Of a DNA stretch of 58,361 bases, positions 33,468 through 42,944 are shown piece after piece. This DNA is from Hyphomicrobiales bacterium. GTDB lineage: Bacteria > Pseudomonadota > Alphaproteobacteria > Rhizobiales > Rhizobiaceae. Each line of letters starts with the position of its first letter. The stretch's first letter is position 1. The notes below the pieces were generated by a model. It saw only the letters and a program-made list of their open reading frames with translations, was not told where the DNA came from and did not search any database. The position numbers and the translations under genes are program-made. The stretch lies in NCBI GenBank assembly GCA_900469445.1, contig UBXM01000001.1, positions 369,360-427,720 of the forward strand, written 5' to 3'.

Positions 33468-35375
33468 ATGGCATTTCGAGATATGGCCATTTCGAAGAAA
33501 CTCGGCCTCGTCACCGTCGTGATGGGTCTTTCTTCCCTGATTATTGCAAGCATTGCGGCCTTCGGCCTCTTCGGATTGCAGAAAGCAATGATTTCTGTGG
33601 GCGCCCGCGAGGAAGTCGCCCGTGAAGCGATGGACCTTCGCGTCGATATCATCGCCATCAGCCGCATGACCTACCAGCTGGCCGCGGCGCCGGACAAGGC
33701 AGCCGATTTCCGCGCCGATGCCGAAAAGCGCGCCAGCGAAATGCTCGCCCGCCTGCCCAAGATCGAATCCACCGCCGATGCAGCCGAAAAGGATCAGCTG
33801 AAGGCGATCCGTGGCGCACTCGACAGCTATTTCGGCACGATCCGCAGCATGGTCGATATCGCCGAAAAGGCACCGGCCGATACCGCCGCCATCTCCGCCG
33901 CGTTGAACAAGGCGCTGGCCGGCCAGAAGGTCGTCACCGATACCGTCAAGGTCTACAGCACCTATTCCGGCAAGTCGCTCGCCGAAGCCCGCGAAGCCGC
34001 GGTTGCTTCCTCGACGACCGCCATCCTGATTTCGGCGGCCTCCGCCGTCATCTTCATCATCATCGGCGCGGCGATCAGCCTCATGGTTGCGACGCGTGGC
34101 ATCGTCAGCCCGATCCGCTCGCTGACCCAGGCCATGACCCGCCTCGCCAATGGCGAACTTGAAAACCTCAAGATCGATGCCGCCCGCAAGGATGAGATCG
34201 GCGAGATGGCGCGCGCGGTCGAAGTCTTCCGCACCAATGCACTCGCCATGAACGAGCTGAAGGCGCAGGAAGCTGCCCTGCATCGCAACAGCAGCGACCT
34301 GCAGTCGAGCATTTCGACAGTCGTCGCCTCCGCTGTCGCCGGCGATTTCTCCGGCCGCATCTCCAGGGACTACCAGAACGAAGACCTCAACCGCTTCGCC
34401 TCCGGCGTCAATGAACTGGTCGCAAGCGTCGACGCCGCAACCACCGAAGTCCGCCGCGTTATCGCCGCACTCGCCGATGCCGACCTGACGCAGAGCATGA
34501 ACGGTCAGTTCCAGGGCGCCTTCGCCGAACTGCAGACCAACGTCAACCACACGATGGTGCGCCTGCGCGGCACGATGAACAATGTTCGCGGCGCAGCCGG
34601 CACGATCAACAACAACTCCGCCGAACTGTCCTCCGCTGCCAACGATCTGTCGAAGCGCACGGAACAGCAGGCAGCCGCGCTGGAAGAGACCGCAGCCGCT
34701 CTCGACGAGATCACCGCGACCGTCCGTGCCGCCTCCTCGCGTGCAACGGAAGCCCGCGACATGGTTCACGCCACCAAGCAGAGCGCCACGAAGTCCGGCG
34801 ACATCGTCCGCTCGGCCGTCACCGCCATGGGCCGTATCGAAGATAGCTCCAGCAAGATCAGCCAGATCATCGGCGTGATCGACGAGATCGCCTTCCAGAC
34901 CAACCTGCTCGCGCTCAATGCCGGCGTCGAGGCTGCCCGCGCGGGTGAAGCCGGCCGTGGTTTTGCAGTCGTCGCCCAGGAAGTCCGCGAACTGGCGCAG
35001 CGCTCCGCAAACGCCGCCAAGGAGATCAAGACGCTGATCAGCGCCTCGGCGGCCGAAGTCGAAGGCGGCGTCTCGCTCGTCCGTTCGACGGGCGACGCCC
35101 TGCTCGAGATCGAAGGCCTCGTCAACAAGGTCAACGAGCACGTGGAATCGATCGCCACCGCCGCCCGCGAACAGGCAACGGCGCTGGCCGAGATCAATTC
35201 CTCGGTCAACCACATGGACCAGATGACCCAGAAGAACGCGGCCATGGTCGAAGAAACCACCGCGGCCAGCGAAACGCTTGCCGAGGAAAGCCGCCAGCTG
35301 CAGCAGATCCTGTCGAGCTTCAAGCTCGGCGGCGTCGAAGCGGCCCCTTCGCGCGGCATGCGCTACGCGGCCTGA
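33468..35375 (+). CDS. Methyl-accepting chemotaxis protein
   Basis: A 635-residue chemoreceptor. A membrane segment is at about residues 10-35, a periplasmic sensing part of about 150 residues follows, a second membrane segment is near 185-205, and a HAMP domain is next. A further HAMP-like segment lies around 290-340, and the signalling domain contains the hairpin tip [44 protein letters not shown]. No C-terminal CheR/CheB tether pentapeptide is present. The ATG at 33468 gives a normal N-terminus ([15 protein letters not shown]). The ligand is unknown. Confidence 0.95.
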   Translation: MAFRDMAISKKLGLVTVVMGLSSLIIASIAAFGLFGLQKAMISVGAREEVAREAMDLRVDIIAISRMTYQLAAAPDKAADFRADAEKRASEMLARLPKIESTADAAEKDQLKAIRGALDSYFGTIRSMVDIAEKAPADTAAISAALNKALAGQKVVTDTVKVYSTYSGKSLAEAREAAVASSTTAILISAASAVIFIIIGAAISLMVATRGIVSPIRSLTQAMTRLANGELENLKIDAARKDEIGEMARAVEVFRTNALAMNELKAQEAALHRNSSDLQSSISTVVASAVAGDFSGRISRDYQNEDLNRFASGVNELVASVDAATTEVRRVIAALADADLTQSMNGQFQGAFAELQTNVNHTMVRLRGTMNNVRGAAGTINNNSAELSSAANDLSKRTEQQAAALEETAAALDEITATVRAASSRATEARDMVHATKQSATKSGDIVRSAVTAMGRIEDSSSKISQIIGVIDEIAFQTNLLALNAGVEAARAGEAGRGFAVVAQEVRELAQRSANAAKEIKTLISASAAEVEGGVSLVRSTGDALLEIEGLVNKVNEHVESIATAAREQATALAEINSSVNHMDQMTQKNAAMVEETTAASETLAEESRQLQQILSSFKLGGVEAAPSRGMRYAA

Positions 35376-35400
35376 TCGCATCGCATATCTGATCAGCAAG

Positions 35401-35425
35401 AAGCCCGGCAGTGCCGGGCTTTTTT
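35401..35425 (+). terminator. Terminator of the chemoreceptor gene
   Basis: AAGCCCGGCA-G-TGCCGGGCTT followed by TTTT; 26 bases beyond the stop codon. Confidence 0.9.
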
Positions 35426-35521
35426 CGTTGTCCAGGACCTCACGCGGGATCGGGGCGGCACCGGGCGCAAAGCGACAGTCATCGCAAAATGCCATCGGCC
35501 ACCTGAGGCCAACCGCCGCAC

Positions 35522-35535
35522 TTGATCGAGATCAC
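35522..35535. promoter_or_regulatory. Anaerobox-like site before satP
   Basis: TTGATCGAGATCAC matches the FNR/FixK consensus TTGAT-N4-ATCAA at nine of ten fixed bases. It lies 108 bases upstream of the likely satP start, in a position for a class II or I activator site. Confidence 0.4.
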
Positions 35536-35642
35536 TTTCACCCGGCAAACGCCGCGATAGTCAGCGCACCCTGATGCTGCGCTGTACACATGAGGAGGGT
35601 GGCAGCCTGTTGAACACAGCTGTCCCCAACCATGGATCCTAC

Positions 35643-36266
35643 ATGAACGCCAACGTCTCCCCATCTTCCACCAGCACCGCGACCCCGGCCGATCACAGCC
35701 CGGAAGCATCGCATGGCGGCCACGGCAACCCCGCCGTCGTCGGCCTTGCCGGTTTCGGCATGACCACCATCGTCCTCCAGTTCCACAATGTCGGCTGGGC
35801 CTCGCTCGGCCCGGTGATCTGGATGGGATTGATCTTCGGCGGCCTCGCCCAGCTGATCGCCGGCCTGCATGAAGGCAAGATCGGCAACAATTTCGGCTAC
35901 AGCGCCTTTACCGCCTATGGCTGCTTCTGGATCGCGCTTTGCCTGATCCAGATCGGCAATGCGACAGGCCTTTTTGCGGTCAGCGAAACCGATCTCGGCT
36001 GGTTCTTGGTCATCTGGACGATCTATACCGCCATCATGACCCCCGGCGCGATGCGCGCCAGCACCGGCCTCGGCCTGGTCTTCATCACCCTTTTCATCGG
36101 CTTTGTTCTGCTCGTCATCGGCCATTTCGGCCCGCATGTCTTCAACGTCATCGCCGGTTACGAACTTATGGTCTGCGGCGCGCTGGCGCTTTATGTCATG
36201 GCACACCAGATCTACAAGGACGCCTTCGGCCGCGACGTGCTGCCCGTCGGCAAGCCGATGATCTGA
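35643..36266 (+). CDS. satP: Acetate/succinate transporter, SatP (GPR1/FUN34/YaaH)
   Basis: A 207-residue membrane protein of the acetate uptake family, with six hydrophobic segments. The family signature is NPAVVGLAGFGMTTIVLQFHNVGW near the start (NPAxxGLxGFGxTT). The cytoplasmic N-terminal 30 residues are Ser/Pro-rich. It probably imports acetate and succinate with protons. The frame is open to 35574, but the ATG at 35643 gives a normal length; the ribosome binding site is poor. Confidence 0.85.
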   Translation: MNANVSPSSTSTATPADHSPEASHGGHGNPAVVGLAGFGMTTIVLQFHNVGWASLGPVIWMGLIFGGLAQLIAGLHEGKIGNNFGYSAFTAYGCFWIALCLIQIGNATGLFAVSETDLGWFLVIWTIYTAIMTPGAMRASTGLGLVFITLFIGFVLLVIGHFGPHVFNVIAGYELMVCGALALYVMAHQIYKDAFGRDVLPVGKPMI

Positions 36267-36294
36267 TAACCATCCGGAATAGCGATCGCATCAC

Positions 36295-36322
36295 ACGGCC
36301 TCGTCTTTTCAAGACGGGGCCG
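36295..36322. terminator. Bidirectional terminator between satP and the LysR gene
   Basis: ACGGCC(T/C)CGTCTT against AAGACGGGGCCGT with a TTC loop; nearly 13 bp of stem, at the convergent ends of the two genes. Confidence 0.75.
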
Positions 36323-36330
36323 TTTCTGTC

Positions 36331-37257
36331 TCATCCCGCTCTGACTGCATTCGCCAGATCCTCGTCCCCGAAATCCTCATCCAGCAGCTGAAGCATCGAG
36401 CGCAATGCGCGGGTCACATGGCGTTCTGGATGATAGACGGCGGAAAACCGGCGCAACGGCATGGGAAAATCCACCACATGCAGTCGCCCGGCGAGCGAAT
36501 GAAACTGCGTCGCCCGGCTGGATAGCACGGTCGCCGAAAGCCCTGCCTCGACAGCCGCCATCACCGCCTCGTTCGAAGGCAATTCAAGAACGACCGATAG
36601 TGCTTGCGGATCGAGACCAAGGCTTGAGAGCTGGCTTTCGAAGGCGGCCCTCGTTCCCGATCCCGCCTCGCGCATGATCCAGTTGGTTTCCAGAAGATCG
36701 CTCGCGGCAAGCTTGCGCCCATCCGCCCAGACATGACGCCGGCCGACCACGAGAACCAGACCATCCTCCGCCACGGTCGAACGCTTGAGATCCGAAGCGG
36801 CCACCTCGCCCTCGACCACGGCAAGGTCCGCCTCACCCGTCATCACCGCCTCGACGGCGCTTTGCGTATTGCCGACGATGAACCGCAGATCGACGCGTGG
36901 AAAACGCTCGTGATAGGCAACCAGCCGGGATGGCAGCCAGTAACTCGCCACCGTCTGGCTGGCATGCACGCGCAAAAGGCCCGAGGCCGAGCCGCCGAGA
37001 TCGGCAAGCGCCAGCTCCGCCGCCCTCGCCCGTTCCATCACCGCCCGCGCCTCGTCAACGAAAAGCCGGCCGGCTTCCGTCAGCGCAATGCGGCGGCCCA
37101 CCCGGTCGAACAGGATCACCCCATGGCGGGCCTCAAGCGCCGAGATCGCCGCACTGACAGCCGACTGCGTCAGATTGAGCCTCTCCGCCGCACGCGTCAC
37201 ATGCTCCAGCCGCGCGACCTCGAGAAATATCTTCAACTGTTCCAGCGTCATCGGCAC
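36331..37257 (-). CDS. LysR regulator, YeiE/CysB-like
   Basis: A 308-residue LysR-type regulator. The N-terminal helix-turn-helix is MTLEQLKIFLEVARLEHVTRAAERLNLTQSAVSAAISALEARHGVILFDRVGRRIALTEAG; the rest is the substrate-binding-like domain. It is divergent from the YeiH-type transporter gene, the same arrangement as yeiE and yeiH in enterobacteria, so it most likely controls that transporter and responds to a sulfur-containing compound, which is inference. Confidence 0.9.
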   Translation of the reverse strand: MPMTLEQLKIFLEVARLEHVTRAAERLNLTQSAVSAAISALEARHGVILFDRVGRRIALTEAGRLFVDEARAVMERARAAELALADLGGSASGLLRVHASQTVASYWLPSRLVAYHERFPRVDLRFIVGNTQSAVEAVMTGEADLAVVEGEVAASDLKRSTVAEDGLVLVVGRRHVWADGRKLAASDLLETNWIMREAGSGTRAAFESQLSSLGLDPQALSVVLELPSNEAVMAAVEAGLSATVLSSRATQFHSLAGRLHVVDFPMPLRRFSAVYHPERHVTRALRSMLQLLDEDFGDEDLANAVRAG

Positions 37258-37365
37258 ACCATTCGATTTTATCGAACGATATCACAAAACTTATGAATTG
37301 GATTTGTTCTTTCCCGAAACAGAGAATGAGATTCGATAATCGCGTGATTTTGTGGAATTTTATCG

Positions 37366-38403
37366 ATGTCGTTTTCGGATTGGGCAGAACGTCCCTACTC
37401 GTCGCTATCCCAGTTGAGACCGCTCGTTCCGGGCCTGGTCCTGACTGCCGCGATCGCGACGGCGGCCTTGACGATAAGATTCGCGACCGGCTGGATGGCG
37501 CTGAGCCCGCTCATCCTCTCCATCATCATAGGCATGTTGATCCGCAACACGATCACCCTGCCGCAGAGCGTCGAGCCGGGCATAGGCTTCTCGCTGAAAC
37601 GCATTCTCAGAGCAGGCATCATCCTTCTCGGCCTTCAGGTCACCGCAACGCAGATCCTGTCGCTCGGAGGCTCGGCCCTTCTTCTGGTCACCTTGACGCT
37701 GGTCGCGACATTCCTGGCGATGCGATTGACCGGCAGACTGATGGGCGTCCACCGCCAGTTAACGGATCTGATCGCCGCCGGCACTTCGGTCTGCGGCGCC
37801 TCGGCCGTGATTGCAGCAAACACGGTCGTCCGCGGTAAGGAAGAACATGTCGCCTATGCTGTCGCCTGCGTCACCCTGTTCGGTTCGATTTCCATGATCG
37901 CCTATCCGCTGCTGGCCGCGCCTCTCGGGCTGGACGAACGCGCCTACGGCCTCTGGTCCGGCGCCACTATCCACGAAGTCGCCCAGGTTGTCGCCGCATC
38001 GTTCCAGGCAGGTGATGTTGCCGGCCAGTTCGGCACGATTTCCAAGCTCGCCCGTGTCGTATTGCTCGCCCCGCTCATATTGACGCTTGCATTGGCGATG
38101 CGCTCCGACGCAAGCGCCGGCTCCAGCGGCGGCCATCGCGCTTCCGCTCCCGTCCCGTGGTTCGTCCTTGGCTTTATCGCGATGATGCTGGTCAACAGCG
38201 TGGTTTCGATCCCGGCAGACGTGAGCCGGAACATCGTGACGCTGACGAACTTCCTTCTGTCCATGGCGCTCGCCGCCATGGGACTTCAGGCCAATATCGG
38301 CAAGCTGCGCGCGGAAGGATGGAGACCGTTGGCGCTGGGCGCTTTCGGCTGGATCTTTATCGCGATCTTCGGTTATGCCGCATTGAAACTGCTTGGCTTC
38401 TAA
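37366..38403 (+). CDS. YeiH-family (UPF0324) putative sulfate exporter
   Basis: A 345-residue inner-membrane protein with about ten hydrophobic segments. The UPF0324 signature is GISVCGASAVIAANTVV (here GTSVCGASAVIAAN) plus GLWSGATIHEVAQVVAA. The family is proposed to export sulfite or sulfate. It is divergent from the LysR gene by about 110 bases. Confidence 0.88.
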   Translation: MSFSDWAERPYSSLSQLRPLVPGLVLTAAIATAALTIRFATGWMALSPLILSIIIGMLIRNTITLPQSVEPGIGFSLKRILRAGIILLGLQVTATQILSLGGSALLLVTLTLVATFLAMRLTGRLMGVHRQLTDLIAAGTSVCGASAVIAANTVVRGKEEHVAYAVACVTLFGSISMIAYPLLAAPLGLDERAYGLWSGATIHEVAQVVAASFQAGDVAGQFGTISKLARVVLLAPLILTLALAMRSDASAGSSGGHRASAPVPWFVLGFIAMMLVNSVVSIPADVSRNIVTLTNFLLSMALAAMGLQANIGKLRAEGWRPLALGAFGWIFIAIFGYAALKLLGF

Positions 38404-38551
38404 CCGAAGCATCGGCCGTGAAATTTGCAGCAGCTTTGCCGCAGAGAAAACGCGCCAAAACAAAGATTAAGCGAAAAACGGCAATCCGGTGGATTCTGCA
38501 CATGTTTAAGCCACCCGCATACGGGTGGCGCAGGCTGCTCCTCAAAAGAGG

Positions 38552-38743
38552 TCAGCAGGGTTTCGGCATCTCCGGCGCGTGCTCATCCTCGCGAATGGCT
38601 TCGCTGTGATACCAGCAGGTATCGACTACCGAAAAGACAACCTCCTTGGAGGGTGCCGGCGCCGTCAGCCCGTTATCAAGCCGTCTCCGCTGCATCAGGG
38701 GAAACTCATAGATTTTTGCTGTTTCACGATGGATGCCTGCCAT
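38552..38743 (-). CDS. DUF2735 small protein
   Basis: A 63-residue protein with the DUF2735 opening RETAKIYEFPL, found in small rhizobial genes often next to glnII. A cysteine-tryptophan segment (VVDTCWYHSEAI) follows. Function unknown; the regular position beside glnII suggests a role in nitrogen control. A hairpin at 38509-38528 lies just beyond its stop codon. Confidence 0.75.
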   Translation of the reverse strand: MAGIHRETAKIYEFPLMQRRRLDNGLTAPAPSKEVVFSVVDTCWYHSEAIREDEHAPEMPKPC

Positions 38744-39150
38744 CTATCGCCTCCTGAACGACTGCATCACATTGGACAGGCATATTTTCTGCCTATTATT
38801 TAATCCAATTGCTGCAATTTACATCATTACGACAGTTTTCGCCAGCGGAGATTGTAAGCAAATAAGATTGCACGACGCCGCAGGTCGTGAACGAAGTCGC
38901 AGCCCACAGGTTCCCCATCCATCGGCACTTCAATCGGATTCGGCTTGTTTCTTAAGCAAATCCAAATGCGCGCGACCTGTCTGAAACGGCCTATTTGAAG
39001 GGCACCTGCATTTTTTGATCATTTTTCAGCCTCCAAAATTCAAACTGGCACGGGGCATGCATTCATATGTTCAAGCCCGGGAGATCGACCGCGTTGGAAG
39101 ATACCCCTCGGCACCGCCAACAATGAACACCATGGCCTGAGAGACACAAC
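38744..39150. promoter_or_regulatory. Intergenic region upstream of glnII
   Basis: No gene is seen in these 400 bases. The sigma-54 promoter of glnII is at 39046-39061. The region 38760-39040 is AT-rich and is where NtrC enhancer sites are expected; none could be named with confidence. Confidence 0.5.
39046..39061 (+). promoter_or_regulatory. Sigma-54 promoter of glnII
   Basis: TGGCAC-GGGGC-ATGCA matches the consensus TGGCAC-N5-TTGCA with one mismatch, and the GG (39047-39048) and GC (39059-39060) are exactly ten bases apart. It lies 90 bases before the glnII start, as expected for an NtrC-driven gene. Confidence 0.8.
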
Positions 39151-40185
39151 ATGACCAAGTATAAGCTCGAGTACATCTGGTTGGACGGCTACACCCCCGT
39201 CCCGAACCTGCGTGGCAAGACGCAGATCAAGGAATTCGATTCTTTCCCGTTGCTCGAGCAGCTTCCGCTTTGGGGCTTTGACGGTTCCTCGACGATGCAG
39301 GCCGAAGGCCGTTCGTCCGACTGCGTCCTCAAGCCTGTTGCGATCTACCCGGATCCGGCCCGCACCAACGGCGTTCTGGTCATGTGCGAAGTCATGATGC
39401 CGGATGGCGTCACCCCGCACGCCTCCAACAGCCGTGCAACCATCCTCGACGACGAAGATGCATGGTTCGGCTTCGAGCAGGAATATTTCTTCTACGAAAA
39501 CGGCCGCCCGCTCGGCTTCCCGGAAACCGGCTACCCGGCTCCGCAGGGTCCGTATTATTGCGGCGTAGGCTCCAGCAATGTCGGCCCGGTTGCCCGTGAA
39601 ATCGTCGAGGAGCATCTCGACCTTTGCCTCGCAGCCGGCATCAACCACGAAGGCATCAATGCCGAAGTGGCCAAGGGCCAGTGGGAATTCCAGATTTTCG
39701 GCAAGGGCTCCAAGCGCGCCGCCGACCAGATCTGGATGGCCCGTTACCTCTTGCAGCGCCTGACGGAACAGTACGGCATCGACATCGAATACCACTGCAA
39801 GCCGCTCGGCGACACCGACTGGAACGGCTCGGGCATGCACTGCAACTTCTCGACCAAGTACATGCGCGAAGTCGGCGGCAAGGAATATTTCGAAGCCCTG
39901 ATGGCGCAGTTCGAAAAGAACCTCGAAGCCCATATCGCCGTTTACGGCCCGGACAACGACAAGCGCCTGACCGGCAAGCACGAAACCGCCCCGTGGAACA
40001 AGTTCTCCTACGGCGTTGCTGACCGTGGCGCTTCGATCCGCGTTCCGCATTCCTTTGTCAACAACGGCTACAAGGGTTACCTCGAAGACCGTCGTCCGAA
40101 CTCCCAGGGCTGCCCTTACCAGATCGCTTCCCAGGTTCTGAAGACGATCTCGGAAGTCCCGGTCGCAAAGTCGGCCGCCGCCTGA
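39151..40185 (+). CDS. glnII: Glutamine synthetase II (eukaryote-like)
   Basis: A 344-residue enzyme that makes glutamine from glutamate, ammonium and ATP. The sequence carries the type II signature (PLWGFDGSSTMQAEGRSSDCVLKP), the ATP/metal region GFEQEYFFYE, and NGSGMHCNFSTKYMR. The length (345 against 470 for GSI) and short N-terminus mark it as GSII, not regulated by adenylylation. A sigma-54 promoter precedes it. It can capture ammonium released by pyrimidine breakdown coded on either side. Confidence 0.97.
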   Translation: MTKYKLEYIWLDGYTPVPNLRGKTQIKEFDSFPLLEQLPLWGFDGSSTMQAEGRSSDCVLKPVAIYPDPARTNGVLVMCEVMMPDGVTPHASNSRATILDDEDAWFGFEQEYFFYENGRPLGFPETGYPAPQGPYYCGVGSSNVGPVAREIVEEHLDLCLAAGINHEGINAEVAKGQWEFQIFGKGSKRAADQIWMARYLLQRLTEQYGIDIEYHCKPLGDTDWNGSGMHCNFSTKYMREVGGKEYFEALMAQFEKNLEAHIAVYGPDNDKRLTGKHETAPWNKFSYGVADRGASIRVPHSFVNNGYKGYLEDRRPNSQGCPYQIASQVLKTISEVPVAKSAAA

Positions 40186-40211
40186 TAAAAGTCCTCCCAA
40201 GGATAAACGGA

Positions 40212-40234
40212 AACGCCGGCTTCAAGCCGGCGTT
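40212..40234 (+). terminator. Terminator of glnII
   Basis: AACGCCGGCTT / AAGCCGGCGTT with a single-base loop, followed by TTT; 27 bases beyond the stop codon. Confidence 0.85.
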
Positions 40235-40277
40235 TTTCGTTTTTGGCGGCAAATTAAGAAAATGCATGCAAGGCAAA

Positions 40278-40459
40278 ATCCCCTCACAAACAAAATCTAA
40301 GACTTAGCCTTCGGCTAAGATCTTGATTTTGTAACCTCTCCCACAAGGGGAGAGGTAAAGCGCCGAGATCGCGGCACCGGCATCTCTCCCCTTGTGGGAG
40401 AGAAAGCGATTTCAACATCTTAGCTTTAGCTAAGTGTTAGAAATCGCAAGTGAGGGGAT
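40278..40459. repeat. Intergenic mosaic palindrome (copy 1)
   Basis: A 182-base element with 10-bp ends ATCCCCTCAC / GTGAGGGGAT. Inside are two hairpins, one AT-rich (CTTAGCCTTCGGCTAAG and a related arm near 40420-40435) and one GC-rich (CCTCTCCCACAAGGGGAGAGG, repeated in inverse near 40383-40402). Part of it recurs at 58059-58134. The type recalls rhizobial intergenic mosaic elements; such units are non-coding. Confidence 0.75.
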
Positions 40460-40477
40460 CAGCCCAGAACGCCCCCC

Positions 40478-41116
40478 TCACCGCACCCGCAACCCCTCCA
40501 TGAACAACCCCTCCAGAAACCGAGCCGCATCCTCGAAACGTCCCTCGCCGGCATTCGCCTGCCCCAGCACCGCCCGCACCTGCACATCGAAATCCGCATA
40601 ATGCTGCGTTGTCGACCAGATCGAGAAGATCAGGTGATAGGGATCGCATTTGGCAATCTTGCCCGACCGCGCCCAGGCCCGGATGACCTCGGCCTTTTCG
40701 TCCACCAGTTCTTTCAGTGGCCCCTTCAGCTCATCTTCGATATGCGGCGCGCCCTGCAGGATTTCGTTGGCGAACAAGCGGCTTTCGCGCGGAAAATCGC
40801 GGGCCATTTCCAGCTTGCGGCGAATATAGGAGCGGATTTCCGCTTCCGGCTTGCCTTCGGCATCGAACGCCCTGAGCGGCTCCAGCCATGTGGTCAGAAC
40901 CCGATCGATCAGCTGCCGGTGGATCGCCTCCTTGGTGCGGAAATAATAGAGCAGATTGGGCTTGGACATGCCGGCCGCGTCGGCGATCTGGTCAAGCGTG
41001 GCCCCGCGAAAACCGCTTGCGGAAAACACATCGAGCGCCGCCTCCAGGATCAGCTCCTGCTTCTCTTCCTGGATCCGCGTTTTCCGCTGCGTCCTCGCCG
41101 CTCTCGCAATGGCCAT
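40478..41116 (-). CDS. rutR: TetR regulator of pyrimidine catabolism, RutR-like
   Basis: A 212-residue TetR-family repressor. The helix-turn-helix is GATLDQIADAAGMSKPNLLYYFRTKEAIH, and the ligand domain has the RutR-typical segment DPYHLIFSIWSTTQHYADFDVQVRAVLG. RutR senses uracil or thymine and releases its operators. A matching operator is found at 41216-41231 in front of the gene. The ATG at 41116 gives the normal length; the frame extends to 41164. It is divergent from the amidohydrolase gene. Confidence 0.88.
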   Translation of the reverse strand: MAIARAARTQRKTRIQEEKQELILEAALDVFSASGFRGATLDQIADAAGMSKPNLLYYFRTKEAIHRQLIDRVLTTWLEPLRAFDAEGKPEAEIRSYIRRKLEMARDFPRESRLFANEILQGAPHIEDELKGPLKELVDEKAEVIRAWARSGKIAKCDPYHLIFSIWSTTQHYADFDVQVRAVLGQANAGEGRFEDAARFLEGLFMEGLRVR

Positions 41117-41215
41117 TCTGTCCAGCACCTTTCTTCGGCTCCATGGCAAGAACCTGAAAAACAATCGGACCAGCGACGATTTTCAGCTTGAGTGATGCCA
41201 CGGAAATTGTAAGCT

Positions 41216-41231
41216 TTTACCAAGCGGTCAA
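41216..41231. promoter_or_regulatory. RutR operator candidate
   Basis: TTTACCA-AG-CGGTCAA differs from the enterobacterial RutR consensus TTGACCA-NN-TGGTCAA at two of 14 positions. It lies between the divergent rutR and amidohydrolase genes, 100 bases from the first and 130 from the second. Confidence 0.65.
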
Positions 41232-41359
41232 TTTATCGGCGACAAGCAGAACAAAGGCAATGCCGATACCCGACGCAGCAATGTAATCGGGCACGACCAC
41301 GGGAACAGGAAGCATGCTGCCGACTGGCAGAACATAAAAAGCAGATAAGGATTTTGAAA

Positions 41360-42613
41360 ATGGTGGCAGCACCGGGCGAGAACCTGCGCGTAAACGGCGA
41401 CCGGTTGTGGGACATGTTGATGGACATGGCGAAGATCGGCCCCGGCATTGCCGGCGGCAACAACCGCCAGACCCTGACCGATGCCGATGGCGAAGGCCGC
41501 CATCTCTTCAAGCGCTGGTGCGAAGCGGCCGGCATGACGGTCGGCACCGACAAGATGGGCACCATGTTCGCCACCCGCGCCGGCACCGACCCAGATGCCC
41601 TTCCCGTTTATATCGGCTCCCACCTCGACACCCAGCCTACCGGCGGCAAGTTCGATGGCGTGCTCGGCGTTCTTGCAGGCCTTGAAGTCGTGCGCTCGAT
41701 GAACGACCTCGGCATCAGGACGAAACACCCGGTCGTCGTCACCAACTGGGCAAACGAGGAAGGCGCCCGTTTTGCGCCTGCCATGCTCGCCTCCGGCGTT
41801 TTCGCCGGCATCCATACGCTCGATTACGCCTATGGCCGCAAGGACCCGGACGGCAAGACCTATGGCGACGAGCTGAAGCGCATCGGCTGGCTGGGCGATG
41901 AAGAGGTCGGCGCGCGCAAAATGCACGCCTATTTCGAATATCACATCGAGCAGGGTCCGATCCTTGAGGCCGAAAACAAGCAGATCGGCGTCGTTACCCA
42001 CTGTCAGGGTCTCTGGTGGCTGGAATTCACCCTGACCGGCAAGGAAGCCCATACCGGCTCCACCCCGATGGCGATGCGCGTCAACGCAGGCCTCGCTTTC
42101 GGCCGCATCATGGAAAAGGTGCAGGAAATCGCCATGGCTGAACAGCCGGGTGCCGTCGCCGGCGTCGGCCAGGCCTTTTTCACCCCGAATTCCCGCAACG
42201 TGCTGCCCGGCAAAGTCGTCTTCACCGTCGACCTGCGCACCCCGAGCCAGGAAAAGCTCGACCGCATGCGCGCGAAGATCGAAGCGGCCGCGACGGAAGT
42301 CTGCGAAGCCCTCGGTGTCGGCTGCTCGATGGAAGCCGTTGGCCATTTCGATCCGGTCACCTTCGACCCGACACTGGTCGGCCGTGTCCGCGGTGCCGCC
42401 GAAAAGCTCGGCTACAGCCACATGGACATCATCTCCGGCGCCGGCCACGACGCCTGCTGGGCCGCACGGCTCGCCCCCACCACGATGATCTTCTGCCCCT
42501 GCGTCGACGGCCTGTCGCATAACGAAGCCGAGGAGATTTCGAAAGACTGGGCCGCCGCCGGCTGTGACGTGCTCTTCCACGCGGTGGTGGAGACGGCGGA
42601 GATTGTCGAGTGA
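41360..42613 (+). CDS. Zinc-dependent N-carbamoyl-beta-alanine amidohydrolase-like enzyme
   Basis: A 417-residue M20-type amidase (beta-ureidopropionase/hydantoin carbamoylase group). Metal ligands are visible in IGSHLDTQPTGGKFDGVLG (His and Asp), NEEGARFAPA (the double glutamate), EYHIEQGPILE and SGAGHDACW. It should hydrolyse N-carbamoyl-beta-alanine to beta-alanine, CO2 and ammonium, the last step of the pathway. ATG 41360 has AAGGA upstream; the frame begins with a TTG two codons earlier. It is followed by a small gene and hydA in the same direction. Confidence 0.88.
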   Translation: MVAAPGENLRVNGDRLWDMLMDMAKIGPGIAGGNNRQTLTDADGEGRHLFKRWCEAAGMTVGTDKMGTMFATRAGTDPDALPVYIGSHLDTQPTGGKFDGVLGVLAGLEVVRSMNDLGIRTKHPVVVTNWANEEGARFAPAMLASGVFAGIHTLDYAYGRKDPDGKTYGDELKRIGWLGDEEVGARKMHAYFEYHIEQGPILEAENKQIGVVTHCQGLWWLEFTLTGKEAHTGSTPMAMRVNAGLAFGRIMEKVQEIAMAEQPGAVAGVGQAFFTPNSRNVLPGKVVFTVDLRTPSQEKLDRMRAKIEAAATEVCEALGVGCSMEAVGHFDPVTFDPTLVGRVRGAAEKLGYSHMDIISGAGHDACWAARLAPTTMIFCPCVDGLSHNEAEEISKDWAAAGCDVLFHAVVETAEIVE

Positions 42614-42653
42614 CGTGCATTCCTTTATATTTCCGAGACAAAGGGATAGACCG

Positions 42654-42860
42654 ATGCCAGACAAGGTCACCAACGAGCTCATTTACGAGACGCTCAAGCG
42701 CATGCAGGAAACACTTTCCCTGCATACGCAATATCACCTTGAGACCAAGGAACGACTTGGTTTTATCGAGCAGCAATATGCCAGCATTTCACGTCGCGTC
42801 GATCGTATCGATGAGCGGCTCGACCGCGTTGAAAAGCGGCTTGAGCTCGTCGAAGTCTAA
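42654..42860 (+). CDS. Small coiled-coil protein
   Basis: A 68-residue helical protein between the amidohydrolase and hydA. Its C-terminal 40 residues are heptad-like (RVDRIDERLDRVEKRLELVEV), which suggests a coiled coil and self-association. No family recognised. It may be a scaffold of the pathway or unrelated; a ribosome binding site like AAAGGGA precedes the ATG. Confidence 0.6.
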   Translation: MPDKVTNELIYETLKRMQETLSLHTQYHLETKERLGFIEQQYASISRRVDRIDERLDRVEKRLELVEV

Positions 42861-42944
42861 CAACCAACCACCACCCGAGATTTGCAGTCCCTGAGGTCAT
42901 CGATCTCGGGCGATTGACTGCGGCACATTATAAGGGGAACAACC

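Noticed and set aside
33393..35495. 700-codon minus-strand frame over the chemoreceptor
   Set aside because: Long only because of GC-rich codons; composition is Gly/Asp/Arg-rich without motifs.
40278..40459. CRISPR-like appearance of repeated hairpins
   Set aside because: The units are inverted repeats in one mosaic, not spaced direct repeats; no cas genes are present.
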